Counted from the first letter of the stretch, positions 17,508 to 27,450 are shown. The stretch is 64,000 bases of DNA from Geobacillus proteiniphilus (GCF_001908025.1 NZ_MQMG01000001.1:124001-188000); one strand, 5' to 3'. Notes: generated by a model not told the origin, from the sequence alone. Translations and numbers: made by a program.

Positions 17508-17696
17508 ATGCGGCGATTCAACCCGTATTCGTGGCCGCCGTGGCTTCGGCAAGTGCGCGCCGTCTGCGCCCAAGTGATCATCCCGCTCACCATTTTTCAA
17601 GCGATCCGCACCATTTTTCTGCCAACGACGTTTGATGTCATTTTATTGGCCATCTTCGTTTTCATTGCCGTGGCGCTCCATTTGGAATGGATTTAG
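17508..17696 (+). CDS. Small hydrophobic membrane protein, unknown function
   Basis: 62 residues starting MRRFNPYSWPPWLRQVRAVC. One long or two short membrane helices (CAQVIIPLTIFQAIRTIFLP and DVILLAIFVFIAVALHLEWI) separated by PTTFD. The ATG at 17508 has AAGGAGGGAATGTCG upstream; an ATG two codons earlier sits too close to the Shine-Dalgarno. It is divergent from valS and convergent with ysxE. I do not recognise a family. The good ribosome site, a possible promoter and the membrane pattern argue it is real. Confidence 0.6.
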   Translation: MRRFNPYSWPPWLRQVRAVCAQVIIPLTIFQAIRTIFLPTTFDVILLAIFVFIAVALHLEWI

Positions 17697-17733
17697 TGCG
17701 ACGCCGTTTTGTTTGGCTGGATTCAAAATCCAT

Positions 17734-18765
17734 TTAATCATTGCTGCTTTCATCCGCCGGCGGTTCGTTGTCCACCGCTTCTTCCTGCTGCCGCGCGGCG
17801 TCGCGTTGGACAAGGTGCATAACGAGCGCCTCCGTATTTTTGAACGCCAAATAACGACGCTGCAACGCGGCCACATATTCCCGTTCGTTCCGCTCGTTCC
17901 GCGAAGCGGCCTCATACCTCTCCAAACAGCGGACAAACCCGCGCGGCTCCGCCAAATGGCTGTATAAAAACGCCCGCTCTCCGTCGGACAGCGGCAGCTC
18001 CTTCTCGTACTCCTCCATCCCTTCAAGCCACTCGCGCCCAAGCGGCGGCATTGTCTGTACGTGAAAACGGAGCGCGGCGATCACATCAAAGAGCGGTGAA
18101 TTCCAATGCGCCCGCTCCCAACTGATCCAATACGGCGGGATATAGTGGGAGAGGCGCGCTTTGCCGTGCACCCAGGCGATGCGCCATTGCTTCGTCTCTT
18201 TGAGCGTCTCTTCCCACACATCGAGCCGTTCTTCAGCGAACGAGTACGCGCGCATCACCTCATGGAAATATGTGCAGCATTGAAGCTGAAACGGAGACAT
18301 GTACCACGCCGCTTCGTACCGCTCAATCCGTTCTTCCCACACCGTCCGCGCCCGTTGCCATTCGTCCTTTTTTTGCTTTCGGTACGCCGCCGCCTCTTCC
18401 TCACTCACCTCGATCGTGCGGACGGTGGCGCGATGGAGGCGGGCGAGTTCGCGAAAAAAGGAGCGAACGGCATCCTCATCCGCTCTCGCTTCGCCATGAT
18501 GCCAGGCTTGCAAATAATAAAGACGGCCGCCTTCTGTGGCAAACAGCGACCGCCGCCGCGTCAGGTAAAGCGGGAGACAACGGGGACCGCCATGCTGAAG
18601 AGACTGCCAAACGGCGGCGGCTTCTTGCTCGCTTTCGAGCGGCTTTAAAGCAAAAACGCCGCGGTTCGTGTATACCTTGACGGCTTTGCCTCGCTGCTCA
18701 ATGCGCACTGGTCGAAGCCCATACTGGACGAGCACAGCATCATATCGGTCAGACTGTGCGGCCAT
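17734..18765 (-). CDS. ysxE: Spore coat-associated protein YsxE (CotS/protein-kinase-like fold)
   Basis: 343 residues. The fold is of the CotS/aminoglycoside-phosphotransferase type. The N-lobe has KAVKVYTNRGVFALKPLE (ATP-lobe Lys region), and the C-lobe has IAWVHGKARLSHYI, where the HGD catalytic motif of active kinases reads HGK, so a catalytic Asp is not obvious. B. subtilis YsxE is a spore coat protein needed for full coat encasement and encoded just upstream of valS and next to spoVID, the arrangement here. Shine-Dalgarno TAAGGGGGCG. Probably transcribed with spoVID (gap 43 bases) in the mother cell. Confidence 0.85.
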   Translation of the reverse strand: MAAQSDRYDAVLVQYGLRPVRIEQRGKAVKVYTNRGVFALKPLESEQEAAAVWQSLQHGGPRCLPLYLTRRRSLFATEGGRLYYLQAWHHGEARADEDAVRSFFRELARLHRATVRTIEVSEEEAAAYRKQKKDEWQRARTVWEERIERYEAAWYMSPFQLQCCTYFHEVMRAYSFAEERLDVWEETLKETKQWRIAWVHGKARLSHYIPPYWISWERAHWNSPLFDVIAALRFHVQTMPPLGREWLEGMEEYEKELPLSDGERAFLYSHLAEPRGFVRCLERYEAASRNERNEREYVAALQRRYLAFKNTEALVMHLVQRDAARQQEEAVDNEPPADESSND

Positions 18766-18808
18766 CGTTACGCCCCCTTATCAGCAAAAGAAACGGAAAG
18801 CGTCCCTT

Positions 18809-19861
18809 TCATGAGAAAGGACGGCTTCCCGCCATGGCCGGAATATATAGCAGCTGCCCCTCGTGCACGTCATCTGGGCTTTCCAAATCATTGGCGCGCA
18901 AAAGCTGCGAGACGGTCACATCATACCGTTCGGCAATCTTGTCCAATGAATCTCCTTGCTGGACGATGCAAATTTTCAGTTTCGTAAACTCTTCCGCCTC
19001 GCTTTTCGCAAACAATTTCGTCAAGTAAAGCGCATTTTCGCTTTTTGTTTTCGTTTCTTCTTCCTCTTCTTCCTCAACCGCCTTTTTCGCCGCCCCGATC
19101 GATACCTTCGCCTCAGTTGGCGGCAGCAGCGAAGCGATGTCTTCCTCCGTCTGTGCGCTGACCACCTTCGTTTCCGTCTCAAGCGGCAAAAACGGCTCTT
19201 TGGCCTCCTCTTCTTCAGCCCCCGTTTCTTCATGACGCAAGGCGGCTGGCTCCATGACGGAAACCGTCGTTTCGCCGGCGGCCAAAGCCGGCTGTTCATC
19301 CGCCTCATCGGCGAGATCATCCACGGAAGCAAACGCTTCCTCACCGGCCGCTTCCTTGCGGGCGATCGATTCAAACGGGGCAAACAGCGGCTCATCGTCC
19401 TCCTCATCGTCCGGCAAATCATCGCCAAGCGGCGCTTCACTGATGCCGCTGATCGAAATGTCGGCAGTGATCAGCAATCTTCCGTTTTCATCCAAATCAT
19501 AATCAAACGATTCAACCGTCACGTACACATCCTCAAGGGAACGAATGCGGTTTTTTGGAATCGTAATATCGATTGGAAAACGGTGCGACAGTTCGCTGAT
19601 CCCGTCTTCGCGCACCGAAATGTGCTGAATGAACCGATAACCAGCCAGCTCAAACACGTCGTCATCCGCCTCGACGAGCCCTTCGCCCGCCTGACGAAAT
19701 TCACCGTTTAGCTCGAGCGCCCCACGGATCGTAATATATTGGTCGTACTCATCGACGGAAATGACCGGATCAAGAGAAATGGATAAAAACTCGGCGACTT
19801 CCTGTCCTCTTTTAAACCAGACCGATTCTTCCAATGAAAAACGCAAATACGATTGCTCCAA
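18809..19861 (-). CDS. spoVID: Spore coat morphogenesis protein SpoVID
   Basis: Mother-cell protein that drives encasement of the forespore by coat proteins. About 350 residues. An N-terminal beta-rich domain (about 1-150) contains RFSLEESVWF and a DVYVTVESFDYDL stretch. An acidic Glu-rich linker (about 155-280) follows, then the SafA/SpoVM-side conserved patch ALYLTKLFAKSEAEEFTKLK and a C-terminal LysM domain (about 295-345, CIVQQGDSLDKIAERYDVTV). B. subtilis SpoVID is about 575 residues; the difference is mostly in the acidic linker. The open frame extends to 19891, but GGAAGGAGGAGG lies inside it and points to the TTG at 19861, which also aligns with the B. subtilis N-terminus. Confidence 0.9.
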   Translation of the reverse strand: MEQSYLRFSLEESVWFKRGQEVAEFLSISLDPVISVDEYDQYITIRGALELNGEFRQAGEGLVEADDDVFELAGYRFIQHISVREDGISELSHRFPIDITIPKNRIRSLEDVYVTVESFDYDLDENGRLLITADISISGISEAPLGDDLPDDEEDDEPLFAPFESIARKEAAGEEAFASVDDLADEADEQPALAAGETTVSVMEPAALRHEETGAEEEEAKEPFLPLETETKVVSAQTEEDIASLLPPTEAKVSIGAAKKAVEEEEEEETKTKSENALYLTKLFAKSEAEEFTKLKICIVQQGDSLDKIAERYDVTVSQLLRANDLESPDDVHEGQLLYIPAMAGSRPFS

Positions 19862-19912
19862 CCGGGCCTCCTCCTTCCGTCCCTTCGGCAAATGGTTTTG
19901 ATGACATTATCC

Positions 19913-19940
19913 ATTGTATGAACGGAAACGAGGCGGTATG
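19913..19940 (-). promoter_or_regulatory. Sigma-E-type promoter for spoVID-ysxE
   Basis: The minus strand has CATACAAT (19913-19920), a perfect match to the sigma-E -10 (CATACAMT), with an ATCATA-like -35 about 16 bases upstream (19937-19942). It lies just after the hemL terminator and 50 bases before the TTG start, and fits mother-cell expression of spoVID known in B. subtilis. Confidence 0.72.
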
Positions 19941-19941
19941 A

Positions 19942-19974
19942 TAAAAAATTGGGCTGCCGACGGTCGGCAGCCCC
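19942..19974 (-). terminator. Terminator of the hemAXCDBL operon
   Basis: GGGGCTGCCGACCG with TCGGCAGCCC forms a perfect GC-rich hairpin followed by AATTTTTTAT on the minus strand, directly after the hemL stop. Confidence 0.9.
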
Positions 19975-19979
19975 TTTCC

Positions 19980-21269
19980 TTATCCGCGCAGACGGGCAAA
20001 CACCCGCTCAGCAGCGGCAATCGTATATTCAATATCATCATCACTGTGCGCCGTCGACAAAAACAGCCCTTCAAATTGCGACGGCGGCAGGAAAATGCCT
20101 TCATTCGCCATTTCCCGATAATAGGCGGCAAACAGCTCCAAGTCGGACGTTTTCGCTGTCTCGTAGTTGACCACCGGCTCGTTCGTGAAGAAAAAGCCGA
20201 TCATCGACCCAGCGCGGTTGATCGTATGCGGGATGTCGTATTTCTCTGCTGCCTGATGAAGCCCATCCGCAAGGCGCGCCGCTTTGCGGCCAAGCTCTTC
20301 GTACGTTTCCGGCGTCAGCTGGCGGAGCGTCTCGTACCCGGCCGTCATGGCGAGCGGATTGCCGGAGAGCGTGCCGGCTTGGTACACCGGTCCGCTCGGC
20401 GCGACAAGCTCCATGATCTCGGCTTTGCCCCCGTACGCCCCGACCGGCAAGCCGCCGCCGATCACTTTGCCAAGGCACGTCAAATCCGGCTCAACGCCGT
20501 AATACCCTTGGGCGCAATGGTAATCGACGCGGAACCCGGTCATGACCTCGTCGAAAATCAATAAAGCGCCGTATTGTTTCGTCACCTCGCGCAACCCTTC
20601 CAAAAAGCCAGGCACTGGCGGAACGACGCCCATGTTGCCGGCGACCGGTTCGACGATCACCGCGGCGATGTCTTCGCCAAACCGCTCAAACGCATAGCGG
20701 ACGCTGTCCAAATCGTTGTACGGCACCGTGATCGTATGCTGGGCGACCGATTCCGGAACGCCCGGGCTGTCCGGCAAGCCGAGCGTCGCCACGCCGGAGC
20801 CGGCTTTAATGAGCAGCGAATCGCCGTGGCCGTGGTAGCTGCCTTCGAATTTCATGATTTTGTTGCGCTTCGTATAGCCGCGCGCTAAGCGGAGGGCGCT
20901 CATCGTCGCCTCCGTACCGGAATTGACCATCCGCACGATTTCCACCGACGGCACCCGCTCAATCACGAGCTTGGCGAGCTCATTTTCAAGCAATGTCGGA
21001 GCGCCAAAGCTCGTCCCTTGTTCCGCCACCCGCTTCAACGCTTCAACGACTTGGGGATGGGCATGCCCTAAAATGAGCGGCCCCCATGACAGCACGTAAT
21101 CAATGTACTCATTGCCGTCAATATCGTAAATTTTCGATCCTTGGCCGCGCGCCATGAAAATCGGCGTCATCCCGACCGACTTGAAGGCGCGCACCGGGCT
21201 GTTCACCCCGCCCGGCATCAATTTCACCGCTTCTTCGTAAGCGGTTTTTGACCGTTCGTAGCTTCGCAT
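19980..21269 (-). CDS. hemL: Glutamate-1-semialdehyde 2,1-aminomutase
   Basis: PLP enzyme that turns glutamate-1-semialdehyde into 5-aminolevulinate, the second step of the C5 haem pathway. 429 residues, exactly the family length. Seen: [15 protein letters not shown]-type substrate region ([15 protein letters not shown]), FDEVMTGFR (PLP-binding Asp), and the Schiff-base Lys in [14 protein letters not shown]. Start ATG at 21269 with AGAGAGGAGGG upstream; the frame extends to 21320 without homology. Last gene of the hem operon, ending at a terminator. Confidence 0.97.
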   Translation of the reverse strand: MRSYERSKTAYEEAVKLMPGGVNSPVRAFKSVGMTPIFMARGQGSKIYDIDGNEYIDYVLSWGPLILGHAHPQVVEALKRVAEQGTSFGAPTLLENELAKLVIERVPSVEIVRMVNSGTEATMSALRLARGYTKRNKIMKFEGSYHGHGDSLLIKAGSGVATLGLPDSPGVPESVAQHTITVPYNDLDSVRYAFERFGEDIAAVIVEPVAGNMGVVPPVPGFLEGLREVTKQYGALLIFDEVMTGFRVDYHCAQGYYGVEPDLTCLGKVIGGGLPVGAYGGKAEIMELVAPSGPVYQAGTLSGNPLAMTAGYETLRQLTPETYEELGRKAARLADGLHQAAEKYDIPHTINRAGSMIGFFFTNEPVVNYETAKTSDLELFAAYYREMANEGIFLPPSQFEGLFLSTAHSDDDIEYTIAAAERVFARLRG

Positions 21270-21285
21270 GCTTCCGCCCTCCTCT

Positions 21286-22260
21286 CTATTCAGCCAGCCA
21301 GCGGGCGACATCTTTGGCAAAATACGTAATGATCAAATCCGCGCCCGCCCGTTTCATCCCTGTCAACATTTCCATGACAACCGGCTTCTCATCGATCCAG
21401 CCGTTTTGCGCCGCCGCCTTGATCATCGCATACTCGCCGCTCACGTTATAAGCGACAAGCGGCAGCGGAAAACGGTTTTTGATGTCGCGGATAATATCCA
21501 TGTAGGCAAGCGCTGGCTTCACCATCAAGAAATCAGCGCCTTCTTTGACATCCGACTCCGCCTCGCGAAACGCCTCAAGGCGGTTGGCCGGATCCATTTG
21601 GTACGTCTTCCGGTCGCCAAACTGCGGCGCGCTGTCGGCGGCATCACGGAACGGGCCGTAAAACGCCGAAGCGTATTTGATTGCATACGACATGATCGGC
21701 ACATACTCAAACCCTGCTTCATCAAGCCCACGGCGAATGGCGGCGACAAAGCCGTCCATCATGTTCGACGGCGCGATGATGTCGGCGCCGGCTTGCGCTT
21801 GGCTCACCGCCGTTTTGGTGAGGAGCTCGAGCGACGGGTCGTTCAGCACACGCTCGTTTTCGACGACGCCGCAATGGCCGTGGCTCGTATATTCACATAA
21901 ACACGTATCAGCAATGACGACTAGATCTGGGTGTTCGGCTTTGATTTGGCGGATCGCCCGCTGAACAATCCCTGTTTCGCAATACGCCTGCGAACCGACT
22001 TCATCTTTTTCATTCGGCACGCCAAACACCATGACGGCGGGAATGCCAAGCTTGGCGATGTCGTCCACTTCCTCGGATAAGCGGTCAAGCGATAAATGGT
22101 AAACCCCTGGCATCGACGGCACTTCCCGCTTAATGCCGCTGCCCTCGACCACAAACAGCGGGTAAATGAGATCCTCGACACGAAGATGCGTCTCGCGCAC
22201 CATCGCCCGAATCGCAGCCGTTTGCCGCAAACGGCGATGGCGGTCAAATGACAGTGCCAT
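21286..22260 (-). CDS. hemB: Delta-aminolevulinic acid dehydratase (porphobilinogen synthase)
   Basis: Condenses two 5-aminolevulinate molecules to porphobilinogen. 324 residues. The active-site lysines are in [18 protein letters not shown] and MVKPALAY, and the zinc-site sequence [17 protein letters not shown] carries the three cysteines of zinc-type enzymes. RHRRLR near the N-terminus is typical. Starts one base past the hemD stop codon, with its Shine-Dalgarno inside hemD. Confidence 0.97.
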   Translation of the reverse strand: MALSFDRHRRLRQTAAIRAMVRETHLRVEDLIYPLFVVEGSGIKREVPSMPGVYHLSLDRLSEEVDDIAKLGIPAVMVFGVPNEKDEVGSQAYCETGIVQRAIRQIKAEHPDLVVIADTCLCEYTSHGHCGVVENERVLNDPSLELLTKTAVSQAQAGADIIAPSNMMDGFVAAIRRGLDEAGFEYVPIMSYAIKYASAFYGPFRDAADSAPQFGDRKTYQMDPANRLEAFREAESDVKEGADFLMVKPALAYMDIIRDIKNRFPLPLVAYNVSGEYAMIKAAAQNGWIDEKPVVMEMLTGMKRAGADLIITYFAKDVARWLAE

Positions 22261-23031
22261 TCATCGTCCCTCCATGGAAAAATATTGTTCCATCGCTTTG
22301 ATTATACCATCCGTGGTGTAATCCGTCGGACAAATATGGACTGGAATGCCCGCCCGCTCGGCCGCTTCTTTCGTCACCGGTCCGATGCAGGCGACCGCAA
22401 CACTGGAAAGAAGGGCATCCGCTTCTTTGTCGAGAAGGCGGACAAGGCTGTCAACCGCCGACGGGCTCATCAAGGTGACCGCATCAAGCTCCCGCCGGCG
22501 CAACAGCGACAACAACCGCTCCCGGCCGCTTTCGTCAGACGCGGTCTCATACACCGTGAGCTCGTCGACCGCGGCGCCGGCGTTTCGCAACGCCTCAGGC
22601 AAGGTCGGGCGCGCCAAATTGCCTTTGACAAACAGCACCCGGTCGCCTTGTTTGACGCGCGGCATGAGCAAGTCAGCCAGCCGTTCGGCGGTGTAATCAT
22701 CCGGCACGAGCGCCGGGGAAAGACCATGCTCGGCGAGCGCCGCCGCTGTTTTCCGGCCGACGACAGCCATCTCCGGCAGCGGCCGCGGCAACGAAACATG
22801 CGGAAAAAAGAAGCGGACGGCGTTCGCGCTTGTGAAAACGAGCCAACGGTATTCGCCAAGCCGCTCAACCATAGAAGCGATTTCTTCCGGCGCCGTCGCC
22901 GGTCGAATGACAATGAGCGGAAGCTCGACTGGAACGGCGCCAACAGCACGCAGCTTGGCAGAAAATGACGCGGCCTGCTCCTTGCCGCGCGTCACGAGCA
23001 CCGTTTTGCCGGCGAGCGCGCTGTGTGTCAT
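22261..23031 (-). CDS. hemD: Uroporphyrinogen-III synthase
   Basis: Closes and inverts ring D of hydroxymethylbilane to give uroporphyrinogen III. 256 residues, two alternating HemD lobes. Seen: [10 protein letters not shown] (N-terminal, GK at the substrate cleft), [22 protein letters not shown] in the linker and [13 protein letters not shown], all typical of this sequence-variable family. The position between hemC and hemB confirms it. Its ATG overlaps the hemC stop (ATGA). Confidence 0.93.
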   Translation of the reverse strand: MTHSALAGKTVLVTRGKEQAASFSAKLRAVGAVPVELPLIVIRPATAPEEIASMVERLGEYRWLVFTSANAVRFFFPHVSLPRPLPEMAVVGRKTAAALAEHGLSPALVPDDYTAERLADLLMPRVKQGDRVLFVKGNLARPTLPEALRNAGAAVDELTVYETASDESGRERLLSLLRRRELDAVTLMSPSAVDSLVRLLDKEADALLSSVAVACIGPVTKEAAERAGIPVHICPTDYTTDGIIKAMEQYFSMEGR

Positions 23032-23960
23032 GATTGGCTCAACTCCTGTTTCACCCGCTCGATAAGCGCTTTCGCCCCTTGTTCGATTAAGACAGCGGCC
23101 GCCTGCCGGCCGACGGCCTCCGGATCGGCGCCCGTGACCATTTCTTTATACTTTTCTTTTCCATCCGGCGAAGCGACAAGGGCCGTGAGGCGCACCATAC
23201 CGCCGTCTGCTTCGGCGTAGCCGGCAATCGGCACTTGACAGCCGCCTTCCATTTGCTGCAAAAAGGCGCGCTCCGCCCGAACAGCCCGCTCGGTTTGCTC
23301 GTCGTTTAACCGGCTGAGCCATTCGCGCAATTCGTCATCATCCTCCCGGCATTCGATCGCCAGCGCCCCTTGGCCGACCGCCGGAACACAGACATCAAAA
23401 GGAAGATAGTCGCTGATGACGTCATCGCCCCAACCCATGCGCGCAAGACCCGCCGCCGCCAGCACGATCGCATCGTACTCTTCGCTTTCGAGCTTCGCCA
23501 ACCTTGTGTCAATATTGCCGCGAATCCATTTGATCGTCAAATCCGGGCGATAGGCAAGCAGCTGCGCCGAACGGCGCAAGCTGCTCGTGCCAATGACCGA
23601 CCCAGGCGGCAAGTCGGAGAGCATCCGGTTTCCTTTGCTGACAAGCACATCGCGTGCATCTTCGCGGCGCGGAACCGCGCCGATCACTAAACCTTCGGGC
23701 AGCACGGCCGGCATATCTTTCATGCTATGGACCGCCATATCGATGCCGCCGGCGAGCAATTCATGCTCGATCTCTTTCACAAACAACCCTTTGCCCCCGA
23801 CTTTCGAGAGCGTAACATCAAGCACCCGATCTCCTTTCGTGACGATTTCTTTCACTTCAAACGTAAACGGCGCCCCAAGCTGTTTCAATTCGTTGATCAC
23901 CCACTTCGTCTGGGTCAAGGCAAGCTTGCTGCGCCGCGAGCCAACGACAATGTTCCGCAT
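23028..23960 (-). CDS. hemC: Porphobilinogen deaminase (hydroxymethylbilane synthase)
   Basis: Polymerises four porphobilinogens on a covalent dipyrromethane cofactor. 310 residues. Motifs: [24 protein letters not shown] (active-site Asp region), [22 protein letters not shown] and the cofactor-binding Cys in [12 protein letters not shown]. The ATG at 23960 follows GAGGTGG by about 7 bases; an in-frame TTG at 23975 is a weaker choice. Second to third gene of the operon, 15 bases after hemX. Confidence 0.96.
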   Translation of the reverse strand: MRNIVVGSRRSKLALTQTKWVINELKQLGAPFTFEVKEIVTKGDRVLDVTLSKVGGKGLFVKEIEHELLAGGIDMAVHSMKDMPAVLPEGLVIGAVPRREDARDVLVSKGNRMLSDLPPGSVIGTSSLRRSAQLLAYRPDLTIKWIRGNIDTRLAKLESEEYDAIVLAAAGLARMGWGDDVISDYLPFDVCVPAVGQGALAIECREDDDELREWLSRLNDEQTERAVRAERAFLQQMEGGCQVPIAGYAEADGGMVRLTALVASPDGKEKYKEMVTGADPEAVGRQAAAVLIEQGAKALIERVKQELSQS

Positions 23961-23975
23961 CTCGTTCCACCTCAA

Positions 23976-24794
23976 TTACGAATACCAAAAATGAAATTTT
24001 GACAAACTGCCAAACAAGAAAAAGTTGACAAGCAAAAATAAAAACGAACCGATGTTCCATAGCGCGATCGCCTTCCCTTGCATCTGCCGGACGGCTCGCT
24101 TGTAAAAATAGACGCCATAGACGAGAAAAACGACAAACGACCCGAGCACTTTCGCATCATACCAATGGAAATGGTCGATTTGAATGTACGCCCAAATCAC
24201 GCCAAGGATGAGCCCTAATAACAACATAGGCAAGCCGAGCACATTTAAAACATACGACAAAAAATCAAGCCGTGACAAATCCGCCATGCGCCAAAGGCGC
24301 GCCCCCCACTTTTTCTTTTTCAGCAAACTGTACTGCAACATGTAAAGCACCGAAAACAGAAACGACAGCGTAAACGCCGCATACGCTCCGAGCGAAAGGG
24401 TGATGTGGATGATAAGCAGCTCCGAAACGAGCCGCTCCGCAACAGCCGGCGACTGCGAAGACGGTGCGAACGTATGAATGGCCAAAATAAAAAAAGCAAG
24501 CACGTTCGTAAAAAAGACGATGAAATCGACGCGCAGCAGCCGATTGATGACGAGCGACAGCGTAATGAGCAGCCAGGCGTAAAAATAAAGCCCTTCCGAC
24601 ATCGTTAAAATCGGAAAGCGCTTCGTCTCAATGATGCGAGAAACAAACGTCACTGTCTGCAAAAGCCAAACAATAGAAAGCAACCAGAAGGCGATGTCGT
24701 TCGCCTTCCGGTTTTGTTGCAAAAAATCGATGAAATAGAAAAGGATCGAGGCGATGTAAAGCAAAATGGACAGCTCATACAACAGCGCCACCAT
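23976..24794 (-). CDS. hemX: HemX, CcsA-type polytopic membrane protein
   Basis: About 272 residues with eight predicted membrane helices. It belongs to the cytochrome c assembly (CcsA/CcmC) superfamily and has the conserved WAYIQIDHFHWYDAKV segment near residue 205, a relative of the WWD/histidine region that handles haem in the family. In B. subtilis HemX lowers the cellular level of HemA (glutamyl-tRNA reductase). I placed the start at the ATG 24794 (WMVALLYELS) because AAGGTGGG lies upstream; the open frame extends upstream to 24857, inside hemA. Its end adjoins hemC. Confidence 0.9.
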   Translation of the reverse strand: MVALLYELSILLYIASILFYFIDFLQQNRKANDIAFWLLSIVWLLQTVTFVSRIIETKRFPILTMSEGLYFYAWLLITLSLVINRLLRVDFIVFFTNVLAFFILAIHTFAPSSQSPAVAERLVSELLIIHITLSLGAYAAFTLSFLFSVLYMLQYSLLKKKKWGARLWRMADLSRLDFLSYVLNVLGLPMLLLGLILGVIWAYIQIDHFHWYDAKVLGSFVVFLVYGVYFYKRAVRQMQGKAIALWNIGSFLFLLVNFFLFGSLSKFHFWYS

Positions 24795-24804
24795 CCATCC
24801 CACC

Positions 24805-26169
24805 TTACAGCTGCCATGATGGGCGGGCGGCACGGACCGCTTCCGCGTCTTGTTCATCGCGCTGCTCGGATTTCGCCTGCTGCATGCGCCGCTCGGCTTT
24901 CACCGCATCTTCGATATTGAAAATTTTCATAAACAGCTGAAGCGCCTCCTCGGCATTCGGGCCGGCGGCGAGTTCCTTCGCCTGCAAAATCGGATCGCGG
25001 AGCAGCTGGTTAATAATGCTTTTCGTATGTTTGTTCAACACTTTCCAATCGCGCTCCGACAAATGCGGCAGTTTCCGCTCCAAACTTTTCATCGTTTCCG
25101 CTTGGATGGCCAGCGCCTTTTCGCGCAATGCGGCGATGACTGGCACGACGCCGAGCGTCTGCATCCATTGGCTGAACGCCATAAGTTCCGCTTCGATCAT
25201 CGTTTCAATGCGAGCCGCTGCCTTTTGCCGTTCCGCCAAGTTGGCCGCCACCACATCTTGCAAATCGTCGATGTCGTACAAAAACACGGTTTCCAAATCA
25301 GCCAACGCCGGATCCAAATCGCGCGGCACCGCGATGTCAACCATAAAGAGCGGGCGGCCTTTGCGCATTTTCTCAAGCGGCGCCACCATTTCCTTCGTCA
25401 AAATATAGCCTTTGGCTCCCGTCGAGCTGATGACGATATCCGCTTCCAGCAAAGCGCATGACAATTCGCCGAGCGGCTTCGCCTCGCCGGCAAACTGCTT
25501 AGCAAGCTGTTTCGCTTTTTCAAGCGTCCGATTGACAACCGTCACCTTCCCGACGCCGCTGCCGCACAAGTTTTGCGCCGCCAGCGTCCCCATTTTGCCG
25601 GCCCCGATAATCAAGACGTGCTTGCCGGCAAGGCGGCCGAAAATTTTCTTCGCCAGCTCAACCGCCGCATAGCTGACCGATACAGCGTGCGCGCCGATGC
25701 CCGTTTCCGAGTGGGCGCGCTTCGCAAAGGTCACTGCCTGCTTGAACAGATGGTTGAAAATCGTGCCGCTCGTCCCGATCTCTTGAGCGAGCAAATAGCT
25801 GTCTTTCACTTGCCCTAAAATTTGCGTTTCCCCAAGCACCATCGAATCAAGGCCAGCCGCCACGCGGAACAAATGCTGGATGGCCGCCTCTCCTTCAAGC
25901 ACACGCAAATACGGAGCAATCGCTTCCACTCTAACGCCAAACCATTCGGCTAAAAATGCTTTAATATAGTAACGGCCGGTATGCAGTTGATCGACCACTG
26001 CATAAACTTCCGTCCGGTTGCACGTCGAGACGATCACATTTTCGAGCACGCTTTTTTGCTTGGCGAGCTGTTTCATCGCCGCACCGAGTTCCGCTTCCGC
26101 AAACGCGAGCTTTTCGCGGATTTCTACAGGGGCGGTTTTATAGTCGACGCCAACGACTACGATTTGCAC
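24805..26169 (-). CDS. hemA: Glutamyl-tRNA reductase
   Basis: First committed enzyme of C5 haem synthesis: reduces glutamyl-tRNA to glutamate-1-semialdehyde. 454 residues. Visible: [19 protein letters not shown], catalytic Cys in [27 protein letters not shown]-binding [17 protein letters not shown], and a C-terminal dimerisation helix. The start is GTG (26169) with AAGGGGGATGG upstream. The last 40 residues are Glu/Gln/Arg-rich; in other bacteria N- or C-terminal signals mediate HemA turnover by proteases or HemX-type factors. Confidence 0.96.
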   Translation of the reverse strand: MQIVVVGVDYKTAPVEIREKLAFAEAELGAAMKQLAKQKSVLENVIVSTCNRTEVYAVVDQLHTGRYYIKAFLAEWFGVRVEAIAPYLRVLEGEAAIQHLFRVAAGLDSMVLGETQILGQVKDSYLLAQEIGTSGTIFNHLFKQAVTFAKRAHSETGIGAHAVSVSYAAVELAKKIFGRLAGKHVLIIGAGKMGTLAAQNLCGSGVGKVTVVNRTLEKAKQLAKQFAGEAKPLGELSCALLEADIVISSTGAKGYILTKEMVAPLEKMRKGRPLFMVDIAVPRDLDPALADLETVFLYDIDDLQDVVAANLAERQKAAARIETMIEAELMAFSQWMQTLGVVPVIAALREKALAIQAETMKSLERKLPHLSERDWKVLNKHTKSIINQLLRDPILQAKELAAGPNAEEALQLFMKIFNIEDAVKAERRMQQAKSEQRDEQDAEAVRAARPSWQL

Positions 26170-26199
26170 GATGCCATCCCCCTTATTGACCGAATCCCT

Positions 26200-26216
26200 T
26201 CTATCATTATATCACA
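26200..26216 (-). promoter_or_regulatory. Promoter (-10) of the hem operon
   Basis: TATAAT at 26206-26211 on the minus strand, preceded by TTGTGA, lies 37 bases before the hemA GTG. No standard -35 at 16-18 bases. The gap to the divergent membrane gene (166 bases) probably holds both promoters. No clear PerR box was found, though PerR controls hemA in B. subtilis. Confidence 0.5.
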
Positions 26217-26335
26217 ACCGTCCATCGTTCCGGTTTGAAAAAATTGTGAACATGCCTCCAAAGCTATGCTAAACTGTAGACAGTGATCATTCTATCATAA
26301 ACATGTCCAAAAGGGAAACGGAGGACGCGACGATC

Positions 26336-26821
26336 ATGAAAACCCGAACGGTATTCGCCGGCATCTTGTTCATCGGCCTCGGGCTGTATTTTCTCGCCGG
26401 ACAGTTGGAATCCCCCCTTTTCCATTTCTTCCAAGGGTGGCCGGCCTTGCTTGCCATTTGCGGCGCGGCTTTGCTTGGCCAGGCGCATTCAGCGCGCGAA
26501 TATGCTTACCTTTTCCCCGGCTTTCTTTTACTCGGATTTGGCGTTGAGTTGCTCCTTGCGGGTGCATTTTCGTTCTGGCCCCGCGGCGTGAACATGTTTT
26601 TTTTCCTCATCGCGCTCGCTTTTTTCGCCAGCAGCCGCAAACAAAAAGGCGGGGCCGGCTTTGGCGTGCTTTTTTTGCTTCTCGCTGTCTTGCTGACGTT
26701 TTCCGGGCGCGGCCAGCCATTCTTTCACCTCGTCCAAGCCGGACTTTCCTCTGTCTGGAAGTTTTGGCCGCTCGGACTCATCGCCATCGGTATCTATATA
26801 TTATGGGCTAGGCGAAAATAG
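26336..26821 (+). CDS. Small polytopic membrane protein (LiaI/LiaF-like transmembrane region)
   Basis: 161 residues, four to five membrane helices in two similar halves: VFAGILFIGLGLYFLAGQLE..PALLAICGAALL and the later VLFLLLAVLLTF..FWPLGLIAIGIYILWARRK. The repeated pattern GxxLIGLGxxxL followed by WPxxLxxxG is that of the LiaI-LiaF-type transmembrane region (also DUF5668). It lacks the soluble LiaF C-terminal domain. ATG at 26336 with CGGAGG 11 bases upstream; an ATG at 26303 is possible but lacks a site. Located between hemA and engB, where B. subtilis has the membrane gene ysxD; orthology is uncertain. Ends at a bidirectional terminator. Confidence 0.7.
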   Translation: MKTRTVFAGILFIGLGLYFLAGQLESPLFHFFQGWPALLAICGAALLGQAHSAREYAYLFPGFLLLGFGVELLLAGAFSFWPRGVNMFFFLIALAFFASSRKQKGGAGFGVLFLLLAVLLTFSGRGQPFFHLVQAGLSSVWKFWPLGLIAIGIYILWARRK

Positions 26822-26830
26822 CCTTGGAAG

Positions 26831-26862
26831 CGAAAACACCAGCCGAATCGCTGGTGTTTTCG
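26831..26862. terminator. Bidirectional terminator between membrane gene and engB
   Basis: CGAAAACACCAGC and GCTGGTGTTTTCG make a perfect 13-bp stem with a 6-base loop; it has A and T tracts for both strands and separates convergent genes. Confidence 0.9.
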
Positions 26863-27450
26863 TCATGAGGCCACAAACGGCAAAAGCGCCGCCCATGCTT
26901 CATCTTTCCCTTGCCCGGTCTCGGCGGAAAACAAAATGAGCGGGTCGCCGTCAGCCATCCGCAGCGTCTCGCGCGCGATTTTCGCGTGTTTTTGATGCTT
27001 GCCGCGCGGCACTTTATCCGCTTTCGTCGCGATGACGATCACCGGGATCTCGTAATGTTTCAAAAACTCGTACATCATCACATCGTCTTTCGTCGGCGGA
27101 TGGCGCAAGTCAACGAGCAGGACCGCCGCCTTGAGCACCTCGCGCGTCGTAAAGTACGTCTCCATCATTTTCCCCCATTTTTGCCGCTCCTGCTTCGACA
27201 CGCGGGCGAAGCCATAACCTGGCACGTCCACAAAGTAAAACGAGTCGTTAATCAAATAAAAATTCAACGTCTGCGTTTTGCCTGGCTTTGAGGAGGTGCG
27301 CGCCAAATTTTTCCGGTTGATCATTTTGTTGATGAATGATGATTTGCCGACGTTCGAACGGCCGGCGAGCGCCACCTCCGGCCGTCCGCCGTCCGGATAT
27401 TGTTCCGGCTTGACGGCACTGGTCACAAGCTCTGCTTTCTTCACATTCAT
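26863..27450 (-). CDS. engB: Ribosome-biogenesis GTPase YsxC/EngB
   Basis: Essential GTPase in 50S subunit assembly. 195 residues. G1 [10 protein letters not shown]2 with [12 protein letters not shown]3 DVPGYGFA, G4 ATKADK and G5 LFSAETG are all present. ATG at 27450 overlaps the lonA stop (ATGA), so its translation is coupled to lonA; a GTG at 27459 is possible. Same pair order as in B. subtilis (lonA-ysxC). Confidence 0.96.
   Translation of the reverse strand: MNVKKAELVTSAVKPEQYPDGGRPEVALAGRSNVGKSSFINKMINRKNLARTSSKPGKTQTLNFYLINDSFYFVDVPGYGFARVSKQERQKWGKMMETYFTTREVLKAAVLLVDLRHPPTKDDVMMYEFLKHYEIPVIVIATKADKVPRGKHQKHAKIARETLRMADGDPLILFSAETGQGKDEAWAALLPFVAS

Noticed and set aside
26170-26335. 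PerR box expected for hemA
   Set aside because: No 15-bp match to the TTATAATNATTATAA pattern was found in the hemA upstream region.
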